From Phorcus lineatus (Eukaryota; Mollusca; Gastropoda; Trochida; Trochidae), in the NCBI GenBank assembly GCA_921293015.1, contig OV121093.1, positions 28,468,622-28,532,621 on the forward strand: DNA of 64,000 nucleotides. The letters are read 5' to 3'. Within the stretch, counting starts at the first letter, position 1. Each line of letters opens with the position of its first letter. The notes below the pieces were generated by a model. The model did no database searches, was not told where the DNA came from, and saw only the letters and a list, made by a program, of their open reading frames with translations. Of this stretch, positions 24,328 through 34,882 are shown in pieces. The translations under genes were made by a program, and so were the position numbers.

Positions 24328-24760
24328 TAACATGTTGTACCGATTGACCCGCCTGCTGAGTTAAAAGACACTACTTTGCACGTGTTGCACGCTTTTCACG
24401 GTCTATCAGTGGCAATCTGCCGTCCTTAAGCAACTAAATATCTAGGCACAGTTTTTAGAACTCATCGATTAATGTTGCAAATAAGGTGAATGTAACAAAG
24501 AGATGAAGACAAATAGCATTTGACCATTTTATATATCGTTTTAAGAATAGCTCTATTATAATCATAAAGTATTTTTAATGTTATTTAAAGTTGGAAGTTC
24601 CCACAAATTGTAGATGCGTTCTTATGCGAACCTCCCACTGTCAGATAAAGCTTGATGTTGATGACGGCCCCAAAATACGTGCATTAATCCCAATCTATTA
24701 ATCTATTTAGGCGCCTGTCGAATATCTAACCAACCTATTTAGAATGAATCATTAACAGTA
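24328..24760. repeat. Duplicated block A (433 bp)
   Basis: By eye identical over its full 433 bp to 26701-27133. It contains a 'cctgctgag...gcacgtgttgcacgcttttcac' module. Confidence 0.85.
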
Positions 24761-26379
24761 AGAAGAATACTTCTTCCACTATTAGATTTCAAAGTGTTAA
24801 TGATTAAACTACACTTTGTAAGATAAATACCTCCTCAAGTTGACTACCATGAGATATGTGAGCGGGGAATGAAATTCGAAACTTGATAATGGTGACGGTT
24901 ACTCAAGAACTTCAGACTCTTTGATTACAATAGCATTTTGTACTTTTGCTAAGTGACAATTAGACGATATAAATCCTTAGTGATAAATAAAACAAACAAA
25001 GACACGTTTCAAGTAGTCAAATGTAAGTTTGGAAACTTCTCTGAAGTAGTCGGTTTAACAATAAAGTGTTTTAGACGTTATAAACGAGTAAAAATGTTAT
25101 AGGGTGATTTGTCTTCTGTACAAAACTTGTTTAGTTTTCACTGAAAGCAAAGAAATTATCATATATTTGTCATATACAGGAATAAATATATGTGATATGT
25201 TACAGTTGTGCAAACATATCAAATAATATTGATGGGTGTCTTTGAGTTGAGTTTCACTTATGTTTCATTTGTCTGTTTTCCCTGTAATATAACTGTCGAT
25301 TTGAAATAAGAAAGAAATAAGTTTTTTTAAAGCAGTTTCAGCCTCTGAGAGCTGTGGTAAACCTCAAATACCTTCATATTTTACTTTGATTGATTTTGTT
25401 ATTTTGTTAACGCTAGAGTGCAACAAACACAAACACAAACAAGATGAACAAATTTTCATGATATTATCAAAGTGTCATTAGAATTCTTAAGTCAAATATT
25501 TTTTGATTCATCTAAATCTACATATATCCAATATCAAATTTTTACTATTCTTTCCAATTAAATATAGGCAACGTTTATGTCAGCCACGCTAATTAATCTG
25601 AAATCCTTCTTTTTAATCCTGAATTGGCGTCTGATATACTTGATTACATCATTGTTGCTCTGATCGTTACTGTGCTGTCCATTTCATTTTAAGTAACATC
25701 AATCTATTTTTTCTGCTCTCCTTATAAACCGTTGTAAGTTAAACTTTACAGAAAGAAAAGGAATCAGTCCGACCATGTTAGAAGTACCTCTGTTCCACCG
25801 CACAATCTCCCTGTGTTCACACCACTGACCCTGGTTTGGTCATCACTTTGACCATCGTCCAGCCCAGTGTGTGATGCGTCGGTCGGGACCAACAGTTTGA
25901 AACGTACGTACTGTAATGCACCGACCCGACTTTATCTCCATCGGCATTTCGTCTCGGGAATATATTTTGAGATATTTGACCCATGCAAAATTTTTATGTC
26001 ACACAATTGGTGTTAGAACTGCGGTTATTAGTATACTAGATACTATTGGGTGTAGGGTAATGAAATTTATATGCCATTGTCTCCATTCTCCAAAAATGAT
26101 GTTTTAAAAATTTTGTCTACAGATTTGGACCACCTACATCCAATGTTCACCCCTACAAAAAAAACTGATGTTGAAATTGATTAAAGTTTACTTCCACAAA
26201 CGCCGGGAAGCAGTAGCCGGACAATCGGCAATAACAGAGGATCCCCTGACTTTTTAAATCTTATCAGCTTAAAGGTGAATCTGTTTGAGACTGATTATTA
26301 ACAATTTAAGAGTAAGAAATGTTTTAAAGGTACAATGCCACAATTACTTTGTGAAATAAACTCTTTCAAAGTCAAACTC

Positions 26380-26703
26380 AAGGTGGAAAACTAAGAAGAT
26401 CGACTTTCCTAACACAGAAATCAAGTTTTCTTAAATGAAAAAGAGTTTATTTGACGATTTAACAATCAAGTGTCCGACCTTCTACGACCGATTAGTAAAA
26501 TCTTCTGCAGAGAAATAAACAAGAGTCAACAGCCGTTGAAGGACAACAAACATGAAGTATGCCCTGCACGTGTCAAGCTTGCTCATTTCCCTCTGATGTG
26601 CACGTCCAAGTTGTCATTGTTTTTCGAGACGAAAATTTTTCTAATAGTCAAGTTAAGCTTTGCGCCCTTTTTATTATCTCTTTTACTTGTAGCTATAAGG
26701 TAA
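26380..26703. repeat. Duplicated block B (324 bp), first copy
   Basis: By eye identical to 27136-27459, offset 756 bp. Each copy holds the same 77-codon open stretch, which I read as non-coding repeat sequence (module with 'gccctgcacgtgtcaagctt' and 'gatgtgcacgtcc'). Confidence 0.85.
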
Positions 26704-27459
26704 CATGTTGTACCGATTGACCCGCCTGCTGAGTTAAAAGACACTACTTTGCACGTGTTGCACGCTTTTCACGGTCTATCAGTGGCAATCTGCCGTCCTT
26801 AAGCAACTAAATATCTAGGCACAGTTTTTAGAACTCATCGATTAATGTTGCAAATAAGGTGAATGTAACAAAGAGATGAAGACAAATAGCATTTGACCAT
26901 TTTATATATCGTTTTAAGAATAGCTCTATTATAATCATAAAGTATTTTTAATGTTATTTAAAGTTGGAAGTTCCCACAAATTGTAGATGCGTTCTTATGC
27001 GAACCTCCCACTGTCAGATAAAGCTTGATGTTGATGACGGCCCCAAAATACGTGCATTAATCCCAATCTATTAATCTATTTAGGCGCCTGTCGAATATCT
27101 AACCAACCTATTTAGAATGAATCATTAACAGTAGAAAGGTGGAAAACTAAGAAGATCGACTTTCCTAACACAGAAATCAAGTTTTCTTAAATGAAAAAGA
27201 GTTTATTTGACGATTTAACAATCAAGTGTCCGACCTTCTACGACCGATTAGTAAAATCTTCTGCAGAGAAATAAACAAGAGTCAACAGCCGTTGAAGGAC
27301 AACAAACATGAAGTATGCCCTGCACGTGTCAAGCTTGCTCATTTCCCTCTGATGTGCACGTCCAAGTTGTCATTGTTTTTCGAGACGAAAATTTTTCTAA
27401 TAGTCAAGTTAAGCTTTGCGCCCTTTTTATTATCTCTTTTACTTGTAGCTATAAGGTAA
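26701..27459. repeat. Blocks A' and B': second copy of A and B joined
   Basis: A' (26701-27133) and B' (27136-27459) repeat blocks A and B but without the ~1.6 kb that separates the originals. A tandem duplication of about 24328-26703 with an internal deletion explains it. So would an assembly that placed two haplotypes in series. Confidence 0.8.
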
Positions 27460-28144
27460 TTGCCAACCAATAAAGGGACTTCTGATAATAACAAAATCAG
27501 TTAATACGGGCAAAAATGAAATATAGATTAACAGCTTTCTTATTTCACCTAAAAAAGTATTGCCCTTTAAAAGGCCAATCTTCCTGCAAAGTTCATATTT
27601 CTCTTCTCATAAAAATTTGAAGAATTACTGACGGAAAATCATACACTTACTCTTTCAATCATGCCTTATTATTTCGAAACCTTGCCACAGAGCCAACTAA
27701 ACACGACAGCGGAGATGACTCTGCATGAACTGCACGCTTTTCACGTGCTACCCGGGAGTTGTTTATACTTGTTACATATCTGAAATACCGGCACAACTTG
27801 TGTCAAGGTGTGGCAGGTTAAATCATGAAAGGGATAAGATAAATAAGTCATATTTTAATAACTAATAGCTCATTGACAACTAATTTTTCAGGTGTTGATT
27901 AAAATGTAATTCTTGACATTAAATAACTATTAAAATGGTTGTAATAATCTTGAATCTGAAATTACTGATTCTGTTCTTTCAAAATTGAAAATATATCATA
28001 TTTGAAGTAAACAGTTCATTAAAATAGCAGTGATAAAATGATACAAGTTACCCAAAGTTATGTTAGGTAATTTACTTTTTATACAAGAGTAACAAGCCGA
28101 TTTGTTTCACAAATACTACATTCATTTTGCGTTCACATGCACAA

Positions 28145-30305
28145 CTAACCAAATCTGTATTTGTGTAAACCCTTTTTGGACAATGTAACACACAGTTTAT
28201 CTCCATCAAAACACAAACCAGTTGGCTTCTGTAAACCATCCTTTTCAGTCAGAATGTCTCTGATATACTCTCCTGTCTTACTGAGATGAATCACTTTGTG
28301 TGTGGGATGATCAGCCACAAGAAAGTCTCCTGTACTGGTGGATGTCATTCCCCATGAACCACTCAGTGCTCCAGTAGGTGTGTATGTGAATACAATATCA
28401 CCAGACCGTGTCAGACAGATGACAGACTTCAGACGCCAGTCTGACACCAGGATAGTACCGTGTCTGGTTACATGTATGTAGTGAGGATCAATGAAGCTCT
28501 TTCCTATGGCAGGTAGTGATGTGAAAGTCTTCAAGATGGTTCCCTTCATATCAATCAGATCCACAGAGGGTGGATTATAAGAACCTGCCACCAGTGTTGA
28601 CTGATCCAGAGTAGACATACCCATGTAGTACTTACTTGTCTGTATTGTAGACAGAAGTTCCAGGTCAGGAGTCACAGAAACTGTGATGATACGTTGAGAC
28701 GAGGGAAGAGACACAGCTACCTTGCCTTCACTGATAACTGTTAAACACCAGGGACTACCAGACACTTTGAGTACACTTGAACATGACTGTCCTCCTTTAG
28801 TGTAAAATGATTTCAGACGTTGAGAGTGTTGATCAGCAAAAAGTGTGACCTTGGTCCCTGCAACTTCCATGACCAAACCATCTGTAACATAGTAATCGTC
28901 ACTCTCATGAAGTTTAGCGTCGATGACTTCATCTAATACAGGTTTTGCTATCAGGTCTATGTTATCAATCTGCTGAATGTTCAAATCCACCTCGGTTATC
29001 ATCACATCCATACTTTCAATCTGTTCCTTCAGTTGAGCAAGGTCATGTTTAAAGCTGATGTCAGCTACATCTGTTCTGTCCTTCCTCTGTGTCCCTGTGA
29101 CATCTGCTCCTGATCCAGACGACAGATACATCTCAAACAGCTGCGCCTCATCCTCCAACTCCAGGGCCTGCTGGATGGACTGAGACTGCTGATGGTACAG
29201 CTGTAGATCCATTTGTTTTGTCTTCATCATCGACCTAAACTGCTCCTTGTCTTGTTCTGTTTGATCCTTCACCTTCTTAATCAGCTGATGTTCCTTCTGT
29301 TTCAGTGCGTCAATAGCTTCCTTTATAGTTTTCTTTATATCTGATTCAAGCATGGCCCTAACAGCTAACATCTCCTTTGTTTGTGAATCTATCTCATTGA
29401 TCTGGACATCTATCAAATCTATTTTCTCAGCCAGATTTTGTTGATCTTTTTGAAGCCTTGATTTGACTTCTTCCAACTGAGCCTTGATTGTGATGACCTC
29501 TTTACATGTTCTGTGAGCAATACTACAGCAAACTGTACACAGTGTTTTGTTACAGTCCTTACAAAACAGCTTCATCGTCTCGTCATGTTCCTTACACCTT
29601 AATGACCTTTTTTGTCGATACTTTGTGTCTGTAACTAGATTAATTTTGTGTTTCTTCAAGTTTGGAATTTTATTATGGAGCTTTAGACAACCGTCACAAA
29701 ATGAAGTTTCACAGTCTGAACACCAGTGTGCGGCTGGAGTTGTTTTCCCCTCCTCTTTGCACACTGAGCAAAGATCAGGCCCTGGAATACATTAAAGTAA
29801 GCCTTATAGTAATGTTAATATCAATTGTTAAAAAATCCTTATTGAAACAGAACAATTGTTGCAATTATTGCTGATTAACCTCTGCTTATCCGAAAATAAA
29901 CAACGCTTTTGATTTATAAAGTCATGACCAACTTTCACTTTAAGCAACTTTGCTTCACTTTAAAAATGAAGTAAAATATTTAAACGATAGGTAATTATAA
30001 AGCTAATTTTTCTTAAGACTACCTTGTGGGATTGAGTCCATGAGTCCTGTTAGAAGCAGTCCTGGTTTCAGCTGCCCCGCCCACTCTTCCACAGGTCTGT
30101 CAGGGTGAGGTACTGGGGTCTCTTGTCTACACTTGGGACATGGGATGGACTTGTTTCTCACAGCTTCTGTTTTAGTCTGTAGATATTTACCCAGACAGTT
30201 CTCACAGAAGGAATGCTGACATGTAAGGGTTACTGGTCGTTGATACACTTCCATACACACACTACAAGTAAGGAAGTCGTCCTGAAGCTTGACTGCTGTC
30301 GCCAT
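28145..30305 (-). CDS. TRIM-type RING/B-box/coiled-coil/NHL-like E3 ligase, locus 2 (intact)
   Basis: The only copy of the three with an undamaged coding sequence, about 639 residues. Exon A (30305-30023) encodes a RING with C14, C17, C29, H31, C34, C37, C56 and C59, ending at CAAG|GTAGTC. Exon B starts at 29781 after TTCCAG; the split Gly codon gives ..IPQ-G-PDLCSVC. Then follow B-box 1 (from Cys99), B-box 2 (CKEHDETMKLFCKDC...), a coiled coil at about residues 195-330, and a C-terminal half with NHL-like repeats (GMTSTSTGDFLVAD, PTGLCFDGDKLCV) ending HKYRFG. This architecture is like TRIM2/3/56/71-type ligases, which ubiquitinate targets; in molluscs such families are expanded and often linked to immunity (inference). 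A non-coding 5' exon ends at 38078, so intron 1 spans the whole DIRS element. Confidence 0.88.
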
Positions 30306-30954
30306 TCTGGAAAGTAGTCTGCAAAAATATATATAAAGTAATTGAAAAATTAACTGTATCACATTCAAGTGAAATTGTATGGTATCGTATACAAACAGTC
30401 ATTTCTTATGTAATATCTTCACGTTTGCATCAAATCACAATAAAAAGAAAGGTGATGCAAATAATTCTTGCGGGTGTCTTTAAATTTGTTTTCTGAACAC
30501 TGACATTTGTCTTGTGAGAGAGAATTAAACCTGATCGAACACGACTTGACTGAATTGAAACAACAACTTTAGTATATACAGGGGACACTTGTGTGCTAAC
30601 GGTTGTGCATAAATTGTCTATTCATCCCTTGAAAATTGTATCTTTCAACGAAGTAAACATTCGTGGGCTTTTATATTTGCATGAAACTATTCCTTTTTTC
30701 TTTGATATTTTGGGGAAAATAAAGTTGAGTCAATGAGTTTTGCAGGATTAATGATATTAAACTTAACATTCACTATGACTATATAGTTATCGGCTTTTGT
30801 ATTTAATATCTTTAAGTTTGAGTATTTTATTGTTTATCTATCGAAGGGCACTTAAAGTCATCGAAATAAGATTATCGTTTTTACATTAAACTCTTTGATC
30901 TATTCTGACTATTGTTTTATGATTTCAAACAATATTTGACCACAGATATGAAGT
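30306..30954 (-). other. TRIM locus 2 intron 1, 3' part
   Basis: The acceptor TTTTTGCAG| lies at about 30320. The rest aligns with 5250-5890 of locus 1. The alignment stops at 'aatatttgaccac', where the DIRS element begins, and resumes at 37494. Confidence 0.7.
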
Positions 30955-31196
30955 TCGCACCAACCTGGAGAGGTTGCTGATTCTTTGAAGGGAAAACTTC
31001 CATTGGGTACCTTATTGCAAATTCATTATTCAGATGAAAATAACACGAAAGTTGTAGAAATATTGAAAATATTACGAATTAACTAAAATCTTACCCGATC
31101 GTATCGGCCGCCTGCCTTGTACTCGCCCCTAACACAGCACACGCGAGTACTGGGTAAAGGGACGTAATCCATACCCAAAACCTCACTTTCATAACT
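30955..31196. repeat. DIRS left inverted terminal repeat
   Basis: From 'ggtaccttattgcaa' to 'ctcactttcataact' it is the reverse complement of 37274-37463, with one mismatch ('ccatacc' versus 'ccaaacc'). The outer ~55 bp ('tcgcaccaacctggagaggt'...) differ from the right end, as usual for DIRS. Confidence 0.92.
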
Positions 31197-31236
31197 AATC
31201 AACTAGTTAGTCAGAATAAGGCGGGAGGAGGGAGGC

Positions 31237-31330
31237 GGTTACCCAATGGAAGTTTTCCCTTCAAAGAATCAGCAACCTCTCCAGGTTGGTGCGATTCTTT
31301 TTCAGGGTAAAACTTCCATTGGGTACCTTA
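31237..31330. repeat. DIRS internal complementary region
   Basis: 31237-31293 is the reverse complement of the left end (30955-31011). 31291-31330 continues as the reverse complement of the right end ('gattctttttcagggtaaaa'). The two halves meet at 'ggtgcgattctttt', the expected circle junction, beside the 3' terminal repeat of the element. Confidence 0.92.
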
Positions 31331-31766
31331 TTGCAAAAAACAGACTCCTATAGATAGAGATATGGGAGTGGAATTCTGACTACAATAAAGCAAACGTTAC
31401 TCACCCCATCAACTTGACTGCCAGCAGGCGCAATCACAGGCGAGAGAGCGGGTACCGTGGGGTATCTAATGCCAAGCTAGAAAAATAGCGATTACGGCAT
31501 AATGTTTATTATTACTCGAAATCTCCCCCCCCCCTCTCCCCCCTTTATTTGGAAAAAAGGGAAACAGGAATTTTTTCCACAGATATGTCCCGTAAAATAT
31601 CCCCCAAACGGCAGAAAACCTCTGAAGTGCATAAACAGGTGCACTGTATGTACAGGTGCAGAAGTGAAAGTTAATGCAACTAGACCTGCCAACCCCTGGC
31701 CAGGCCCTTATGGTGCAACTTTAAACAGTGCGTCAATCAACCAAAAGAAAAACCCCATTTTTTCAA

Positions 31767-32876
31767 TTACAGTTGTTGACCCTGCCCACTGGAAAGAACT
31801 GACTGACCGAACCGAGCACGCTCCCTAGAGTGCTTGTCAAGTTGGTAGTGCTTAATGAACGTGCTCGGCCGGCTCCAAATTGCCGCTGAGCAGATCTCTT
31901 CAATGGGCAGGGCTGCGGCATACGCCTTAGACGTTGCCACTGCCCTAACTGAATGGGCCCTCAGACCCTCTGGAGGTGTCTTGCCCTTATGTAAATAAGC
32001 CATATAAATAGCAGAAACCAGCCATCTTGAAATGGTCTGTTTACTGGCTGGATATCCCGTTTCCCCACCTCCATAGCAACAAAAAAGTTGCTTATCCTTC
32101 CTTATGTCCATCGTGCGCTTGAGATACACCTTAAGTGATCTACGGACATCAAGGACATGAGGTTTGGCAATAGCCGAGGCACTAGAAGAAGTGGCCTGAT
32201 GAAGAACGGGAAGCTCAATCGGGGCTGTCACATGAAAACTGTGATCCACCTTGGGCCGATACGAGTCCGGCAGTCTTATGCTGACTCTGTCTTTATGAAA
32301 AACAGTCAGCTCGGGATCAGAGGACATAGCATGTATGTCCCCTACCCGCCTGCCGGACGTTAACGCTACCAAATATGCTGTCTTCCAACTTAAGAGCTGC
32401 ATGGAAAGTGAAGACGGAGCCTGAAAAGCTGGCCCCGACAACCAGTCCAGGACCACAGATAGATCCCAACGTGGACTAGTCCTTCTCACGATAGGCCTTA
32501 TTCTGTCCACTCCTGCCAAGAATCTCTGTAATAGAGGGTGCGATCCTAGGACCGTACCATCAACAGGAATATGGAACGCTGAGATAGCCGTTGAATAGCC
32601 CCTGACAGTCGAGGCGGCCAGGCCAGCCTCTAGTCTTGACTGCAAGAAGTCTAACACGGTACCTACAGACGTAGAAAAGGGATCGAGATCCCCTCTATCG
32701 ACACACCAGCGCGTGTAACAGGCCCATCGATCCTCATATTGAAGGTTTGTCGAATCCCTCCTCGAAGCCAGAATTGTGTCAGTAACTGCTGCTGAAATTC
32801 CGCTCTTCTGGAGGCGATCCCTGATAGAGGCCAGGCCACCCACTGAATCCTGGGATTCGGATGTGGCTCTCCTTCC
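31767..32876 (-). CDS. DIRS tyrosine recombinase
   Basis: Catalyses integration of the circular DNA copy. About 369 C-terminal residues are recognisable: a SAM-like N-terminal part (LQYEDRWACYTRWC...STVRGYSTAISAFH), then the catalytic domain with Arg in TSGRRVGDI, His and Arg in LRAHSVRA (about 31955), Trp in AAIW, and the nucleophile Tyr in IKHYQLD (about 31847). All four catalytic positions are present. The frame stays open far upstream opposite the RT gene, so the start is uncertain; it overlaps the RT frame by about 210 bp. Expression probably uses internal initiation or a frameshift. Confidence 0.9.
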   Translation of the reverse strand, partial: GRRATSESQDSVGGLASIRDRLQKSGISAAVTDTILASRRDSTNLQYEDRWACYTRWCVDRGDLDPFSTSVGTVLDFLQSRLEAGLAASTVRGYSTAISAFHIPVDGTVLGSHPLLQRFLAGVDRIRPIVRRTSPRWDLSVVLDWLSGPAFQAPSSLSMQLLSWKTAYLVALTSGRRVGDIHAMSSDPELTVFHKDRVSIRLPDSYRPKVDHSFHVTAPIELPVLHQATSSSASAIAKPHVLDVRRSLKVYLKRTMDIRKDKQLFCCYGGGETGYPASKQTISRWLVSAIYMAYLHKGKTPPEGLRAHSVRAVATSKAYAAALPIEEICSAAIWSRPSTFIKHYQLDKHSRERARFGQSVLSSGQGQQL

Positions 32877-34882
32877 TGAGACAGTAGATTGGGAAGAGAC
32901 GGTAATAGAGTGGGGGGTTGTACTAGACTCCCCAACACTACCGGAAACCAACTCTGAGACGGCCACAGAGGTGCTAGAAGCACTAATAGTGTGGCCTGTT
33001 GTGAAGCCATCTGAGCAAGCACTCTGGCTATCAGTGGTACCGGTGGGAACGCCCACAGTACTCTTCCCTTCCAATCTATGTGAAACGCGTCTGCTGCAAC
33101 CGACCTTGGATCGGGAATGCAGGAACAGAACGCTGGTATCTGGTGGTTCATCCCAGAGGCAAACAGATCCACCTGGAATGACCCGTACAATAGGGAAATA
33201 GTCCCGAATATCTCGGGACTGAGCATCCACTCGTGGGGGGCTAGAATGCGTCGCGACAGAGCATCTGCCCTCATATTGTCGACCCCCGGAAGATACACTG
33301 GGGTCACACTCACTCTGTGCAGGTCGCACCACAGCAGAAACTGCCAGGTCTCCTGCAGAAGAGAGGGAGACACAGTGCCTCCCTGCTTCCGTATATAGGT
33401 CATGGCCGTCTGATTGTCCATTTCGAGACGAACCTGTTGACCCCTGACCTGAGGTAGAAAGTGCTGAAACACCAGTCTGACCGCTCTCAACTCGAGTACA
33501 TTGATGTGCAACTTGCACTCCTGCTCGGTCCAAAGACCTGATGCAGTGAGTTCGTCCAACACTCCCCCCCAGCCTGTAAGTGAGGCATCCGTCTGGACTG
33601 TGAGAGATGGGACCGGAACTTCCAAAGGTAAACCCCTGGACAAGTTCTCGACCTCTGTCCACCATAACAGGTGTGGTGTCATCCACTCTGGTGCTCTGAG
33701 ACCTTTCTCGTAGCTCTCTGAGTGCGACCAAAGGGCCGACAGTGCCTGCTGGATGGGTCTCATCCGCAATCGTGCTCGCCACACAACATCTATCGTTGCT
33801 GCCATATTCCCCAGCAGCCTGAGCCAGGCCCGTGCTGGGGGAGCATTTGCCTCTAGGAAACTGAGAGTGACTTTCTGCACCTTGGCAATACGGTCTTGCG
33901 ACAGGGAGACCACCCCTCGTTCCGTATTGAATCGTGCCCCAAGAAAAATCTGGTCCTGAGAAGGAACCAGATCTGATTTCTTGAGATTGATAATCCAGCC
34001 CAAATTCAACAGGATATCCAACACTGCCTGAGTCGCTGCCAGATTCGCCTGACGGGACGAGGCCCTGGTGAGCCAGTCGTCGAGGTACGGATGACAACAC
34101 TTGCCCTTCGACCTGGCAACTTGAGCTGGTATCAGCATCAGTTTCGTGAACACCCTTGGCGCCGTAGAGATGCCGAAGGGGAGCACCCGAAACTGGTAAC
34201 ACCTGTTGTCGAAGGAAAACCGCAGGTACTTCCTGAACTCGAGGTGCATAGGCACATGAAGATACGCGTCCTTGAGATCGATCGACGTGAGCCAGTCCCC
34301 TGTCTCGACGGATGAGATCACTGAACGCAGTGTCTCCATCCTGAAGGACGGTACCTGAATCAACTTGTTCAAACCCTTCAGGTTGAGAATAGGCCTGAAC
34401 CCCCCATCCTTTTTGGTGACAATGAAATACGTGGAGTAGTGCCCCTCGTATTCCTGACCCCTCGGTACGAACTCGATCGCAGCCTTGTCCAGCAACGCTT
34501 TGATCTCGTCTCTGAGTATCTGTGCTTTCTCCAGGGAGGCAGGGACCGGAGTGTGCCTTATCCCTGAGAAAGTAGGGGGCCCATGAGTCCACACTGGTAA
34601 ATGGCCATCTCGAAGGGTGGACAAAACCCAGGGGTTCGTTGTTACAGTCTCCCAATGGTTCACAAACCGTTTGAGTCGACCCCCAACTGGAACTTCTGGC
34701 AACAAGCATAGAGTCCCGACCCCTGGTGTAGCCTGGACGACCTGGGACGAGACCTCCTGAGGTTCTTTCGGTGCTACTGGGACGCCTGTGGCTTCCCCCG
34801 GCCCCGAAAAAGCTGCTGAGAGCCACCTCTGCTTTTGCCCCTCTTGCCTTTGCCCGGAAGGGGGCGGATTGGAGCTTTCCAA
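32663..34882 (-). CDS. DIRS reverse transcriptase / RNase H / methyltransferase-like protein
   Basis: 739 codons. RT spans about residues 110-300, with SIDLKDAYLHVP (catalytic Asp) and the YLDDWL box (266-271). RNase H spans about 425-545, with TDAS, LELRA, EMDN and RADALSR supplying the acidic residues. A C-terminal domain (DLFAS, DAFHIDW, WAFPP, LAPLWPSQSWF; about 565-650) corresponds to the DNA-methyltransferase-like region common in DIRS elements. No ATG lies near the N-terminus. The frame overlaps the end of the gag-like frame by about 109 bp in another phase, so ribosomal frameshifting is the simplest way to make it. Confidence 0.93.
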   Translation of the reverse strand: MESSNPPPSGQRQEGQKQRWLSAAFSGPGEATGVPVAPKEPQEVSSQVVQATPGVGTLCLLPEVPVGGRLKRFVNHWETVTTNPWVLSTLRDGHLPVWTHGPPTFSGIRHTPVPASLEKAQILRDEIKALLDKAAIEFVPRGQEYEGHYSTYFIVTKKDGGFRPILNLKGLNKLIQVPSFRMETLRSVISSVETGDWLTSIDLKDAYLHVPMHLEFRKYLRFSFDNRCYQFRVLPFGISTAPRVFTKLMLIPAQVARSKGKCCHPYLDDWLTRASSRQANLAATQAVLDILLNLGWIINLKKSDLVPSQDQIFLGARFNTERGVVSLSQDRIAKVQKVTLSFLEANAPPARAWLRLLGNMAATIDVVWRARLRMRPIQQALSALWSHSESYEKGLRAPEWMTPHLLWWTEVENLSRGLPLEVPVPSLTVQTDASLTGWGGVLDELTASGLWTEQECKLHINVLELRAVRLVFQHFLPQVRGQQVRLEMDNQTAMTYIRKQGGTVSPSLLQETWQFLLWCDLHRVSVTPVYLPGVDNMRADALSRRILAPHEWMLSPEIFGTISLLYGSFQVDLFASGMNHQIPAFCSCIPDPRSVAADAFHIDWKGRVLWAFPPVPLIARVLAQMASQQATLLVLLAPLWPSQSWFPVVLGSLVQPPTLLPSLPNLLSQEGEPHPNPRIQWVAWPLSGIASRRAEFQQQLLTQFWLRGGIRQTFNMRIDGPVTRAGVSIEGISIPFLRL

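Larger units (their letters stand above)
22440..28144. repeat. 3'-side flank of TRIM locus 2: repeat mosaic
   Basis: The counterpart of 54600-58305, as shown for example by 25770-25900 versus 56490-56640 ('ccgaccatgttag', 'tttggtcat', 'cttgaccatcgtcca'). It contains two Cys-rich modules (22475-22640, 23950-24146), several 'gcacgtgttgcacgctttt' modules (about 22990, 24341, 26714), two identical 'gccctgcacgtgtcaagctt' modules, and a 'gcatgaactgcacgcttttcac' module at 27663-27775 just before the TRIM stop. No gene with start, splice sites and stop is supported. Confidence 0.65.

Noticed and set aside
20400-25000. CRISPR array, or bacterial-type operon or ribosome-binding features
   Set aside because: Repeats here are tandem or dispersed eukaryotic repeats without regular spacers, and genes are spliced.
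26470-27459. Two identical 77-codon frames
   Set aside because: Identity comes from a recent block duplication; the diverged relative at 57.4 kb does not keep the frame.
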